Shown: positions 31,212 through 38,806 of the stretch, piece by piece
Layout: each line of letters opens with the position of its first letter
Numbering within the stretch: position 1 is the first letter of the stretch
From: Pseudomonas_S sp047607345
Lineage (GTDB): Bacteria; Pseudomonadota; Gammaproteobacteria; Xanthomonadales; Xanthomonadaceae
Length of the DNA stretch: 64,000 nt
Direction: 5' to 3'
NCBI GenBank assembly: GCA_047607345.1
Contig: JASGDF010000084.1
Coordinates: 1 to 64,000, forward strand
Notes under the pieces: generated by a model
The model's input: the letters and a program-made list of their open reading frames with translations, nothing else
Database searches by the model: none
What the model was told of the DNA's origin: nothing
Program-made: the position numbers and the translations under genes

Positions 31212-31445
31212 GACCACGTCCGCCTACCTGCGGAAGCCATTCCCGACCTGCGCAAAGTACTGGCCTGGGGACTTCACTGCTACGGGGAAATCGAGCGCGT
31301 GCAGCAGGAGATCGAAGTTCACCAAGCGCTCGGCAGGGAGCTGCCCGAGCGCATCACGCCGCTCCACTGCCATGCCGATGCCGACACGCTGATCCAGATC
31401 GCCAAGGCCTTCATCTGGCTCGACTGCGCCAAGGAGATCGAGTGA
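31203..31445 (+). CDS. small hypothetical protein, family shared with the P4-like island
   Basis: An 80-residue paralogue of the product of 10316-10567 (MAADHVRLPAEAIPDLRKVL, ending FIWLDCAKEIE). Conserved Trp, Leu and acidic positions suggest a small helical adaptor. Its stop overlaps the next start. Confidence 0.75.
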   Translation: MAADHVRLPAEAIPDLRKVLAWGLHCYGEIERVQQEIEVHQALGRELPERITPLHCHADADTLIQIAKAFIWLDCAKEIE

Positions 31446-31648
31446 TGAAGGCTCCCCTGATGACCCAACACGCCATCCGCATCCTGGCCGGCCTGCCCGA
31501 CGGCCGCGTCGAGCTACAGCGCCAGCGTGCCCGCGCGCGCCACCAGCAACGCCAGATGCGCGCCGAGCTGGAAGCCCAGGCCACGCGGCTCAGGCAGCTG
31601 GAGGAGCTGATCACCAACATCGACCACCACCTCCGGGAGGCCGCATGA
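31445..31648 (+). CDS. small coiled-coil protein
   Basis: A 67-residue protein from ATG 31445, or from the GTG one codon before (MKAPLMTQHAIRILAGLPDG, RARARHQQRQMRAELEAQAT). It is strongly helical and Arg/Gln-rich. It overlaps the antirepressor start by 4 bases. The function is unknown. Confidence 0.6.
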   Translation: MKAPLMTQHAIRILAGLPDGRVELQRQRARARHQQRQMRAELEAQATRLRQLEELITNIDHHLREAA

Positions 31649-32349
31649 ACATCGTCAAGGTCGAGTTCGCCGGTGCCACCTTGCTGGGCCGGATCTACAA
31701 GGATCAGGCCTACGTGGCCATGAAACCCATCGTGGAAGGGATGGGTTTGGACTGGGATCGCCAAATGGTCAAGCTCAGAAACCATCCGGTTCTCGCCAAG
31801 CAACTGACCCCCATAAGGGGGGTAGTTGCCGGGGACGGCAAGAACCGGCAGATGCTGTGCCTGCCGCACTCCCGCCTCCCCTTCTGGCTGGCCACGGTCA
31901 ACCCATCCAAGGTCAGGGCGGACATCCGCGAGAAAGTGATCCTGTTCCAGGAGCAGGCGGCCGACGTGCTGGCCGAGGCATTCCTCCAGAACGGCAAGCG
32001 CCAGGAGGTGGTCAAGGACAAGCGGATCGCCGGCACGATCATGTGCCGGGTACTTCAGGAGACCATGATCGCCGAAGGCAAGGTGCCGCACGGCTACGAC
32101 TTCGCCAACGAACACCGGCTGGTGAACCAGTGCATCACCGGCGTGTATGGCGCCGTCGACGAGGACGCGCTGACCACCGAGCAATTGAAGCTGCAGCACG
32201 AACTGCGGATGCAGAACCTGGTCTGGATCGGCCAGGGCAAGTCCTACCACCACCGCAAACCGCTGCTGGAGGCGCACGCGAAGGCGTGGACCGCCAAGCA
32301 ATCCCTGCCCCGCGCAACGCGCGCCATCAGCCAGGAGAAAGCCGCATGA
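31645..32349 (+). CDS. phage antirepressor (P22_AR_N-type)
   Basis: A 234-residue protein. The N-terminal domain (VEFAGATLLGRIYKDQAYVAMKPIVEGMGL split over residues 5-36, then WDRQMVKLRNHPVLAK and LPFWLATVNPSKV) is the P22 antirepressor N-domain. The C-terminal part (HGYDFANEHRLVNQCITGVYG, then KSYHHRKPLLEAHAKAW) resembles the usual antirepressor tail. It would bind and inactivate repressors, its own or those of other prophages. Confidence 0.88.
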   Translation: MNIVKVEFAGATLLGRIYKDQAYVAMKPIVEGMGLDWDRQMVKLRNHPVLAKQLTPIRGVVAGDGKNRQMLCLPHSRLPFWLATVNPSKVRADIREKVILFQEQAADVLAEAFLQNGKRQEVVKDKRIAGTIMCRVLQETMIAEGKVPHGYDFANEHRLVNQCITGVYGAVDEDALTTEQLKLQHELRMQNLVWIGQGKSYHHRKPLLEAHAKAWTAKQSLPRATRAISQEKAA

Positions 32350-32543
32350 GCGACGATCAGAAGATGTTCGACATCGCCAACGGTCTGAGCTTGGCCATGT
32401 ACAGGATCAAGGGACTGGCCGACCTGATTGAGGAGGCAGATCTGATAGGACGAGATGGGTTTCCATCATCCATTCAATCCGGGATCGAGGCTATCCATAT
32501 CGTGGCCAAGCAGGCGATCACCGACTACGCCCAGCGCATCTAA
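32346..32543 (+). CDS. small hypothetical protein
   Basis: A 65-residue helical protein (MSDDQKMFDIANGLSLAMYR, IEAIHIVAKQAITDYAQRI) whose ATG overlaps the antirepressor stop (ATGA). No family is recognised. Confidence 0.6.
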   Translation: MSDDQKMFDIANGLSLAMYRIKGLADLIEEADLIGRDGFPSSIQSGIEAIHIVAKQAITDYAQRI

Positions 32544-32625
32544 GCAAAAGCCCGGCTGGGAGCGAACCAGTCGGGCCGGGGACATCAAGAGGAATAGGAA
32601 GTATAGTGGCTGCAAGGGGAAATCA

Positions 32626-33600
32626 ATGAGCGAAAAACATAATGGTTTCTTTGCCATCCGGCGCGATACTTTTATCCAGGCTTGCGAGCTTGGCGTTAAC
32701 CCGGGAACGGCGCTATTAGTCTTGGCCCGCGGTACGGGCGGCGACAACATCACCACGGCATGGAGCGCTGAGGCGGCATCCAAACGGCTGGGCCTTCGCT
32801 GGACCGCGGCAAAGGAAGCTATAGCCGCGTTGATCAAGGCCGGCATCGTCATCCAGCTGGAAGGCCGCAGGCCGCGCTACAAGTTAGCCCAACAGGGCGA
32901 TGCCATCTGGCTACCAAACACCATCGTCGATGGAGTGGGCCAGGAAATACCACCTGTCCATAAGCTACGCCAGATGCAGGATCCAATGGCCCTGCGGCTA
33001 TTCGGTGAGCTGTACGCGGAGCAGAATCTGCGCGAGGACGGCGGGATTACTCAAGCGGTGACCTACAGGTCATACACACGAGAAAAGATCGGCCAGTTCG
33101 GTGCCAGCGTAGTTTGGTATTTCACATATGAAAACGCCTGGGTGGCGTGGGGCAATCCAGCAACTGATCCGCATTTCATCAAGGATGCCAATAAGGGGAA
33201 GCAGGGAAAAGACTTCTTTCGCAGGTTCGCCATGCTTGAATCGGCTGGTCTGATTGAGTGGGTGCCCTACTTGTACGAAGGGCCGAAGGGCGAACCAATT
33301 CACCCCTTGGCGTGGAATGGGATGGATATAGAGAAGGATCTATATCACGCATGCGTCGCTGCTGGTCGCGCGTTGCTGACCGCCAACCAGCGCGATTGGC
33401 TGGACGCGAACCGTAGCGGTGGTTGGCTCGTCCCGGCGCCGGCCCATATTGGCGAGGTGGCCATGATAGGAGTCGCTCGCCTGAAGTACCGACCGCATAC
33501 CCGGCTGACGGCTGCCTGGTGGGCGGACTACCAGACCCGATGCGAGCAGTTCACCGCTGCTTATCGCGAGTCGGCAGGCTCATTGCGGATAGCCGTGTGA
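32626..33600 (+). CDS. replication-initiator-like winged-helix protein
   Basis: A 324-residue protein with an N-terminal winged helix-turn-helix (GVNPGTALLVLARGTG, SAEAASKRLGLRWTAAKEAI, IKAGIVIQLEGRRPRYKL), as in phage replication initiators and helix-turn-helix regulators. The C-terminal two thirds have no match I recognise. Moderate GC sets it apart from the flanking genes. An 80-base gap upstream suggests its own promoter. The replication role is inferred from domain and place. Confidence 0.6.
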   Translation: MSEKHNGFFAIRRDTFIQACELGVNPGTALLVLARGTGGDNITTAWSAEAASKRLGLRWTAAKEAIAALIKAGIVIQLEGRRPRYKLAQQGDAIWLPNTIVDGVGQEIPPVHKLRQMQDPMALRLFGELYAEQNLREDGGITQAVTYRSYTREKIGQFGASVVWYFTYENAWVAWGNPATDPHFIKDANKGKQGKDFFRRFAMLESAGLIEWVPYLYEGPKGEPIHPLAWNGMDIEKDLYHACVAAGRALLTANQRDWLDANRSGGWLVPAPAHIGEVAMIGVARLKYRPHTRLTAAWWADYQTRCEQFTAAYRESAGSLRIAV

Positions 33601-33724
33601 AGGCCGGGAAGACATCAAGGGCTTTATCAAGGTGTCATCAAAGAGCGTAAGAGCACACATGCGCATGCACGCTTCGCGCGCATGCGACCCTCCGGCCTTC
33701 GAGAAGCGCGAGAGCAAAAAAGCC

Positions 33725-33904
33725 ATGACCGCCGCAGACGCCTACCTTGCCGTACTCCGGGAATCGTTCGGCCTCCCCGTGATGGTCAACGACTGGAAGC
33801 AGACCGAACCGACAAAGCCGCAGCGATTGGAAGGGGGCTGCCTGCTGTTCGATTTCGCGAAGCATGCCAAGAAGACGCGCACGAGCACCCGAGGAACGCC
33901 ATGA
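33725..33904 (+). CDS. small hypothetical protein
   Basis: A 59-residue protein (MTAADAYLAVLRESFGLPVM, GCLLFDFAKHAKKTRTSTRG). The open frame extends upstream to 33632, but the protein-like sequence begins at ATG 33725. It overlaps the next start (ATGA). Confidence 0.55.
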   Translation: MTAADAYLAVLRESFGLPVMVNDWKQTEPTKPQRLEGGCLLFDFAKHAKKTRTSTRGTP

Positions 33905-34452
33905 CCGAAGAAACGAAACCGACCGACCCGTGGAAGCACTGGGTGACGCAGGACCTGTGGACCGTGGGCGAGTTCGCCATGCTGTGCACCGGGCTGTCTG
34001 CGAAGTCGAACCTGACCGATGAACAGGTGATCGCGATCAACCGGGCGACCGAGGCGATCCGCCGCGGGATGCTGGCCGGCACGCTGAAGTTCGTCAGCCA
34101 CAGTGACGCCACCACCGCAGACCGGATGTACGACCAGGATCGGCACGTCCGCCCTGCGGAAGCCATCGCCTGGGCCCGTGAGCGCTTCCAGGCACTGCCC
34201 GAGGAACTGGGCGCCACCACCCTACCCGCCGAGTCAACGCAACGCACAGAGAACGATCTACGACTGATTGGCGGCCTTCTTCTCCTGGGCGGGTACGACC
34301 TAAACAAATCCTGGGCATCGGCGGAAGCACTAAAAGTTGCGCTGGATGGTGTCGGCGTGTCGTTCTCACCTGGAACCCTGTCAAAGCGGATCAAAGCTGC
34401 GGCCAAGCAAATCCAGCAAGACACGCTACTGACCCGCCCCGAACCTCAATGA
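33901..34452 (+). CDS. hypothetical phage protein
   Basis: A 183-residue protein (TDPWKHWVTQDLWTVGEFAM, GLSAKSNLTDEQVIAINRAT, RLIGGLLLLGGYDLNKSWAS, FSPGTLSKRIKAAAKQI). The C-terminal half looks like a helix-turn-helix DNA-binding region. It is a conserved type of early or middle phage protein without assigned function. Confidence 0.65.
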   Translation: MTEETKPTDPWKHWVTQDLWTVGEFAMLCTGLSAKSNLTDEQVIAINRATEAIRRGMLAGTLKFVSHSDATTADRMYDQDRHVRPAEAIAWARERFQALPEELGATTLPAESTQRTENDLRLIGGLLLLGGYDLNKSWASAEALKVALDGVGVSFSPGTLSKRIKAAAKQIQQDTLLTRPEPQ

Positions 34453-34509
34453 GGTTGATCCTGACCTCAAACCGACGGATTGAGGCTTACGGCTCTGTAG
34501 CGTGGGGCC

Positions 34510-35220
34510 ATGAACGAGATCGACTCCACCAACGTCTACGCCGCCGCCGAGAGTGCGGCCAGTGCAACGCCAGCATCCCCGACCGATGGCCCCTCACTCA
34601 CGGCCACCCGTGACGGGGTGCTGGCATCTGTAACGGCGGCCACCTCTCCGGGCGATCCTCTCCAGCCGCCCGGGGAGGCCGGCGCCGACCCGCAGGTCAC
34701 GCTCGACCAGTTGGTAAACGAGCCCCAGAGCATGGCCCAGGTGATGTACGCCGATGGCGGCCACGTGCTGGGCGACGTGGGCCAGTACCACGGCAAGCTG
34801 GGCGAGACCTTCGACAGCCTGGATCGCGTTGCCCGCGAGGATGGGACGCCCGAGGACATTGCCTCGATCGCTGAGGGCCGGCAGGTCGCCGCCGAGCTGG
34901 CCCATGAACTCCGGGTGCCGGTCAGCGAGCTGCGGGAGGTCAACCGCGAACTGGCCGATTGGAGCCTGCGCCTGCGCGCCGGCGACACGCTCAGCGCCGC
35001 CGACCGCCTGGAGGTACGCCACCGGACGGAGGCCGAGCTGAAGGCCGAATGGGGCCGCGAGTACACCGCCCGCATGCAGTTGGCCCGGCAGGTCTACCAG
35101 CGCGCCGTCGTGAAGGCCCCCTGGCTCAAGGACCTGATGAACGCCGGTGCCGGCGACAGCCCGACCGTTCTGCGCCACTTCGCAGCAATCGGCCTGCGTG
35201 CTGCACGGAGGGGGAGCTGA
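34510..35220 (+). CDS. scaffold/capsid-assembly-like phage protein
   Basis: A 236-residue protein. The N-terminal 70 residues are Ala/Ser/Thr/Pro-rich and look disordered, and the middle is acidic and helical. The tail (ELKAEWGREYTARMQLARQV, then LMNAGAGDSPTVLRHFAAIG) fits the EWG...GxGDxPxVxRxxAxxG signature of scaffold-like proteins encoded near terminase and capsid genes in podoviruses. It is the first virion-type gene of the element. Family by motif only. Confidence 0.6.
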   Translation: MNEIDSTNVYAAAESAASATPASPTDGPSLTATRDGVLASVTAATSPGDPLQPPGEAGADPQVTLDQLVNEPQSMAQVMYADGGHVLGDVGQYHGKLGETFDSLDRVAREDGTPEDIASIAEGRQVAAELAHELRVPVSELREVNRELADWSLRLRAGDTLSAADRLEVRHRTEAELKAEWGREYTARMQLARQVYQRAVVKAPWLKDLMNAGAGDSPTVLRHFAAIGLRAARRGS

Positions 35221-35318
35221 TGGCGTTCCATATTTCTACTGTAGAGGGAAATAGGAATCCGAAGGCCGTCGAGGAATCGATTTCGCACGCATCGTGCACC
35301 CACTTGGAGGCCGTGTAA
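35220..35318 (+). CDS. 32-residue ORF
   Basis: A very short ORF (MAFHISTVEGNRNPKAVEES) starting inside the previous stop (TGATG) and ending inside the next start (TAATG). The overlaps on both sides are the only evidence that it is translated. Confidence 0.35.
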   Translation: MAFHISTVEGNRNPKAVEESISHASCTHLEAV

Positions 35319-35848
35319 TGGCTGAAGTGGTGCCCAACAGCCGTAAGCGGGCGTCCAACCCGAACCGCGGCTCCAAGCCCGGAGAGCGCCGTGGCGGCCG
35401 TCAGCCTGGCACTCCAAACAAGGTGACGGCCGACATCCGCGAGGCGCTCAGGCAGCTGCTGGAGCAGGCTGCACCGAAGATGGTGGGCTGGCTGGAACGG
35501 GTTGCCACCGAAGACCCGGCCAAGGCCCTGGACCTGGCGCTGAAGGCGGCCGAGTACGCGGTGCCGAAGCTATCGCGCACGGCCGTAGACATTGAGGGCG
35601 GCGGCACCAAGTTCATCGTGGTGGAAACCGGCGTGCCGCAGTCGGAATTCGACCTGGACGGTTCGCACGCCGAAGACCATGAACCCGAGTTTTCTGCGCA
35701 GTACGCGCACGCGCGCGAGGCCGATCCTGAGTTTTGTCAGTCCCTAAAAAGGGACGATGAATCGCCAGTCCGCTGGTCGAAGCCGACCGAGCCGCTGTTC
35801 CCGAGCCGTGTCCGCCGGGTCAGCGACGTGGATTTGGAGGACCTGTGA
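35318..35848 (+). CDS. DUF5681-like / small-terminase-like protein
   Basis: A 176-residue protein. The basic N-terminus (SNPNRGSKPGERRGGRQPGT, PNKVTADIREALRQLLEQAA) is the DUF5681-type GxRGGRxPGTPNK motif found in genes next to phage terminases. The C-terminal half is acidic and ends DVDLEDL. It could act as a terminase small subunit, but no large terminase follows. Confidence 0.65.
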   Translation: MAEVVPNSRKRASNPNRGSKPGERRGGRQPGTPNKVTADIREALRQLLEQAAPKMVGWLERVATEDPAKALDLALKAAEYAVPKLSRTAVDIEGGGTKFIVVETGVPQSEFDLDGSHAEDHEPEFSAQYAHAREADPEFCQSLKRDDESPVRWSKPTEPLFPSRVRRVSDVDLEDL

Positions 35849-36024
35849 TGGAGAAGCCCGCCAAGAGCGCCCTGCGCGCCGTGCTGGAAGACGACTGGCA
35901 GCCAGACAAGACCGAGCCTACGCCTGAGCAGCCCAGGCCCATCAGCAGCGTCCTACGCATCCTGATGGAAATTTACGGCCACCCCGAGATGAACCACGAA
36001 CCACCGACCAAGACCAAGCACTGA
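35848..36024 (+). CDS. 58-residue hypothetical protein
   Basis: MEKPAKSALRAVLEDDWQPD to HEPPTKTKH, starting in the preceding TGATG and ending 9 bases before the next gene. It is Pro/Glu-rich and probably disordered. It is intact, in phase with the operon, and has no known family. Confidence 0.5.
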   Translation: MEKPAKSALRAVLEDDWQPDKTEPTPEQPRPISSVLRILMEIYGHPEMNHEPPTKTKH

Positions 36025-36033
36025 GGAACCAAG

Positions 36034-36738
36034 ATGACCAAGAAGCCCAGCGCCAACGAAGCCCACCAGAAGCTGATTGCCCGCCGTGCTGAGTTGCTGA
36101 CGATGCAGGTAGAACTGAAAGCCAAGCTTGATTCAATCGCTTATGCGGCAGCTATCGGCGACTCGATGGCCGTCAAACAGCTCGCCGAAGCCGAGGATGC
36201 CCTGGCCGCTGCGCGGCGTGAGGTCGAACTGATCGATAGCGCCATGGCGGAATCTGCCCGACGTGTCACCAGCGAACAGATTGATGCCAATGCTGAGGCG
36301 CTCAAGCAGGCGAAGATCGAAGCCTTGGCCGCCCTGGCGAAAGTGGAACCATTATTCACCAAGGCCGTCGATGCGGTTGTTCAGTTGGAGGCTCTGCGCC
36401 TGGAGTTGAAAGGCGTCGACCAGGAAGCATTCACTGCCTGCTTGGGTGCCGCCCGTACCGGACGCAGCGAGGATCTAATCCACCTGGCCACGAATGCCCG
36501 CGAGACACTTGACCTTCTAGTCCAGCAGGCCGCCTCAAGGTGGCGCATTGGACTGCAGGCACGGGACGAAGATGTAGCGCTAGCCCGCGACAAGACGGTC
36601 ACGAGGATCCGGAGCGTGGAGCGGCGGCTTGTCGAGGTGGTCAGACAGCGCCTTGAGGACGCGCTGAAACCAAAGCCTGAGTTCGATGGCCAGGTATGGG
36701 CTGAGCTTGTCCAGGTCGAGCGCCGGGCGGGGTTCTGA
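36034..36738 (+). CDS. coiled-coil hypothetical phage protein
   Basis: A 234-residue, almost entirely helical protein (LIARRAELLTMQVELKAKLD, AEAEDALAAARREVELIDSA). It may be structural or an assembly factor given the virion-type genes beside it. No domain is recognised. Confidence 0.6.
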   Translation: MTKKPSANEAHQKLIARRAELLTMQVELKAKLDSIAYAAAIGDSMAVKQLAEAEDALAAARREVELIDSAMAESARRVTSEQIDANAEALKQAKIEALAALAKVEPLFTKAVDAVVQLEALRLELKGVDQEAFTACLGAARTGRSEDLIHLATNARETLDLLVQQAASRWRIGLQARDEDVALARDKTVTRIRSVERRLVEVVRQRLEDALKPKPEFDGQVWAELVQVERRAGF

Positions 36739-36739
36739 C

Positions 36740-38806
36740 ATGGTCACGGTCCCGAAATTCCGAACTGGCGAAACGTTCCAAGCCGCACCGGCGCCGAACG
36801 CCCTGGCCCTGCGCCGCAACACCTCCGGGCAGGAGATGGTGCAGGACCTGACCAAGATCGGCGGGCAGGTGCAGCAGGCGATTGATGAACGCGACAAGGT
36901 CAACCTGGCGTCGTTCGGCGCCGGGCTACTGGAGCAGAAACAAGCACTGCTGAGCGATCCGGATTCCGGATTCCTGACCACCCAGGGCGCCAACGCCGCG
37001 GCCGGCCAGCAGCAGGCAATCAAGCGCTGGCAGCAGGCCAAGCAGCAGGCCATCGCGGAGCTGCCCAAGCACCTGCAGCAGCGCGTGGCGCCGATCGTGG
37101 CGCAGTACGATAACGACTTTATGTCTGACATCGACCGGCATGTCGCTGCCCAGGACAACGTCTTCCGCAAGCAGACCGCCCAAAAGCTGCAGGAGACCTC
37201 GATCAACGAGGCGACGCTGAACTTCAACGACTGGAACCGCGTGCTGCAGTCGGCCGGCTCGGCCAGCTACGCTGCGGGGCTGGAAGCCGACCGCACGGGC
37301 ATGCCCCGCGATGAAGCGCAGCAGGAAGCGGCCTCGGCAGTGCAGGCCGCCGCGGTGATCCGCCAGGCACAAGAAGACCCGGTCCAAGCCGAAGCCCGCT
37401 ACCATCAGATCGCCGGCACGCTGACGCCAGCGGCTCGGGTCCAGATCGAGAAGGCCCTAGTGCCGTACCTGGATGACCAGCAAAGTGACGCGGACGCCGA
37501 TTGGCTGCAGCACGGCGGCCCGATGCCCGGTGCGATTGTGCAGCCCCATGGCGAGCCTTCCGCGGCGGTCAGGAACGCGATCGACACGGCCGCCAAGAAG
37601 TACGGCGTGCCCGCCTCGGCGCTGTACGCCCTGGCCGAGCAGGAGAGCGGCTTCGACCCCAAGGCGGTCAACCCGGAAGCCCTGGACGATGGCGACCATG
37701 CAACCGGCCTGTTCCAGTACCGAGCCAGCACCGCGAAGGGCCTGGGCAACTTCGATCGCACCGACCCGGTGGCCAGTGCCGACGCCGCGGCCAAGCAATT
37801 GCGCCAACGCCTGGACAAGGGCGGGATCGAATACGCCATCGCCGGCCACTTCGCTGGTGACGACGGCGCCGACGCGGTGGTCAATCGCGGCAAGACGGCC
37901 CAGAACCCGAAGACAGCCCTGTATGTGCGTCAAGTCCAGGCCCGCGCGCAACGTTGGCAGGCATCTGGGACAGCCAGCTCGCCGACCGACCTGCAAGGGC
38001 GCTTGCAGCAGCTCCCGGTGAATCGCCGTGCCGCGGCCGAACGCAAGTACAAGGACCAGCTCGAGGCCCAGAAGCTCCAGCAACAGCAGGCCGACGCCGA
38101 TGCGGCCGACAGCATCTTCCAAACCGTGATCCAGGCGCCGATCACCACTTCGCTGACCAAACTGTTGAACTCCCAGCAAATGGTCACGCTCGCGCAGAAC
38201 GAGAAGCTCAACGGCGCAATCAGCCGCTACCGCAGCAACGCGGCCAAGGGCCTGGTACCGGAGGACGACCCGGTGCTGATGGACAAGCTGCAGCGCCTGC
38301 GCGCCGACGATCCCAGCGCCTTCGCGAAGCAGAACCTGGCCGAGTACGCCGACAAGCTCAGTGGCGATACCTACCTGAGCCTGCGCAATGCTCAAAAGGA
38401 GGCCAGCAAGCCGCAGAAGCAAGCGCAGTGGGCGACCGAGGGCCAGCTGCTGTCGCTGGCGACTACCGACATGGGTCTGGACGGCGAGGACAACGCCAAG
38501 AAGCGAGGACTGTTCCTGACTCGGTACTACCAGGCCAAGAAGGCGTGGATGCAGAAGAACGGCAACCGCGAGCCAACCGCTGACGAGATGCAGGGCATCG
38601 TCAATCCGCTGAAGCTGCCGTTCGTGAAGTCCGACTTCTTCGGCACCGGCAAGCGTTACGGGTTCCAGGATCCCGTCGCCGGCTTCCACGTGCCCGATGA
38701 CGACCGCGCCGAGATCCTGAAGTCCTTCGGCAAGCGCGGCATCAACAACCCCACCGAGCAGCAGATCACCGCCGCCTACATCAACGGCGCAGGGAGTGAC
38801 TTATGA
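36740..38806 (+). CDS. phage internal core protein with lytic transglycosylase domain
   Basis: A 688-residue protein. After a helical N-terminal region of about 270 residues there is an SLT-type transglycosylase domain near residues 275-400: AAKKYGVPASALYALAEQESG with the catalytic Glu, then GLFQYRAS and GGIEYAIAGHFAGDDGAD. The rest is helical and Gln-rich. Podoviruses carry such proteins in the inner core and eject them to open the cell wall during DNA entry. It starts one base after the coiled-coil gene and overlaps the next by 4 bases. Confidence 0.82.
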   Translation: MVTVPKFRTGETFQAAPAPNALALRRNTSGQEMVQDLTKIGGQVQQAIDERDKVNLASFGAGLLEQKQALLSDPDSGFLTTQGANAAAGQQQAIKRWQQAKQQAIAELPKHLQQRVAPIVAQYDNDFMSDIDRHVAAQDNVFRKQTAQKLQETSINEATLNFNDWNRVLQSAGSASYAAGLEADRTGMPRDEAQQEAASAVQAAAVIRQAQEDPVQAEARYHQIAGTLTPAARVQIEKALVPYLDDQQSDADADWLQHGGPMPGAIVQPHGEPSAAVRNAIDTAAKKYGVPASALYALAEQESGFDPKAVNPEALDDGDHATGLFQYRASTAKGLGNFDRTDPVASADAAAKQLRQRLDKGGIEYAIAGHFAGDDGADAVVNRGKTAQNPKTALYVRQVQARAQRWQASGTASSPTDLQGRLQQLPVNRRAAAERKYKDQLEAQKLQQQQADADAADSIFQTVIQAPITTSLTKLLNSQQMVTLAQNEKLNGAISRYRSNAAKGLVPEDDPVLMDKLQRLRADDPSAFAKQNLAEYADKLSGDTYLSLRNAQKEASKPQKQAQWATEGQLLSLATTDMGLDGEDNAKKRGLFLTRYYQAKKAWMQKNGNREPTADEMQGIVNPLKLPFVKSDFFGTGKRYGFQDPVAGFHVPDDDRAEILKSFGKRGINNPTEQQITAAYINGAGSDL

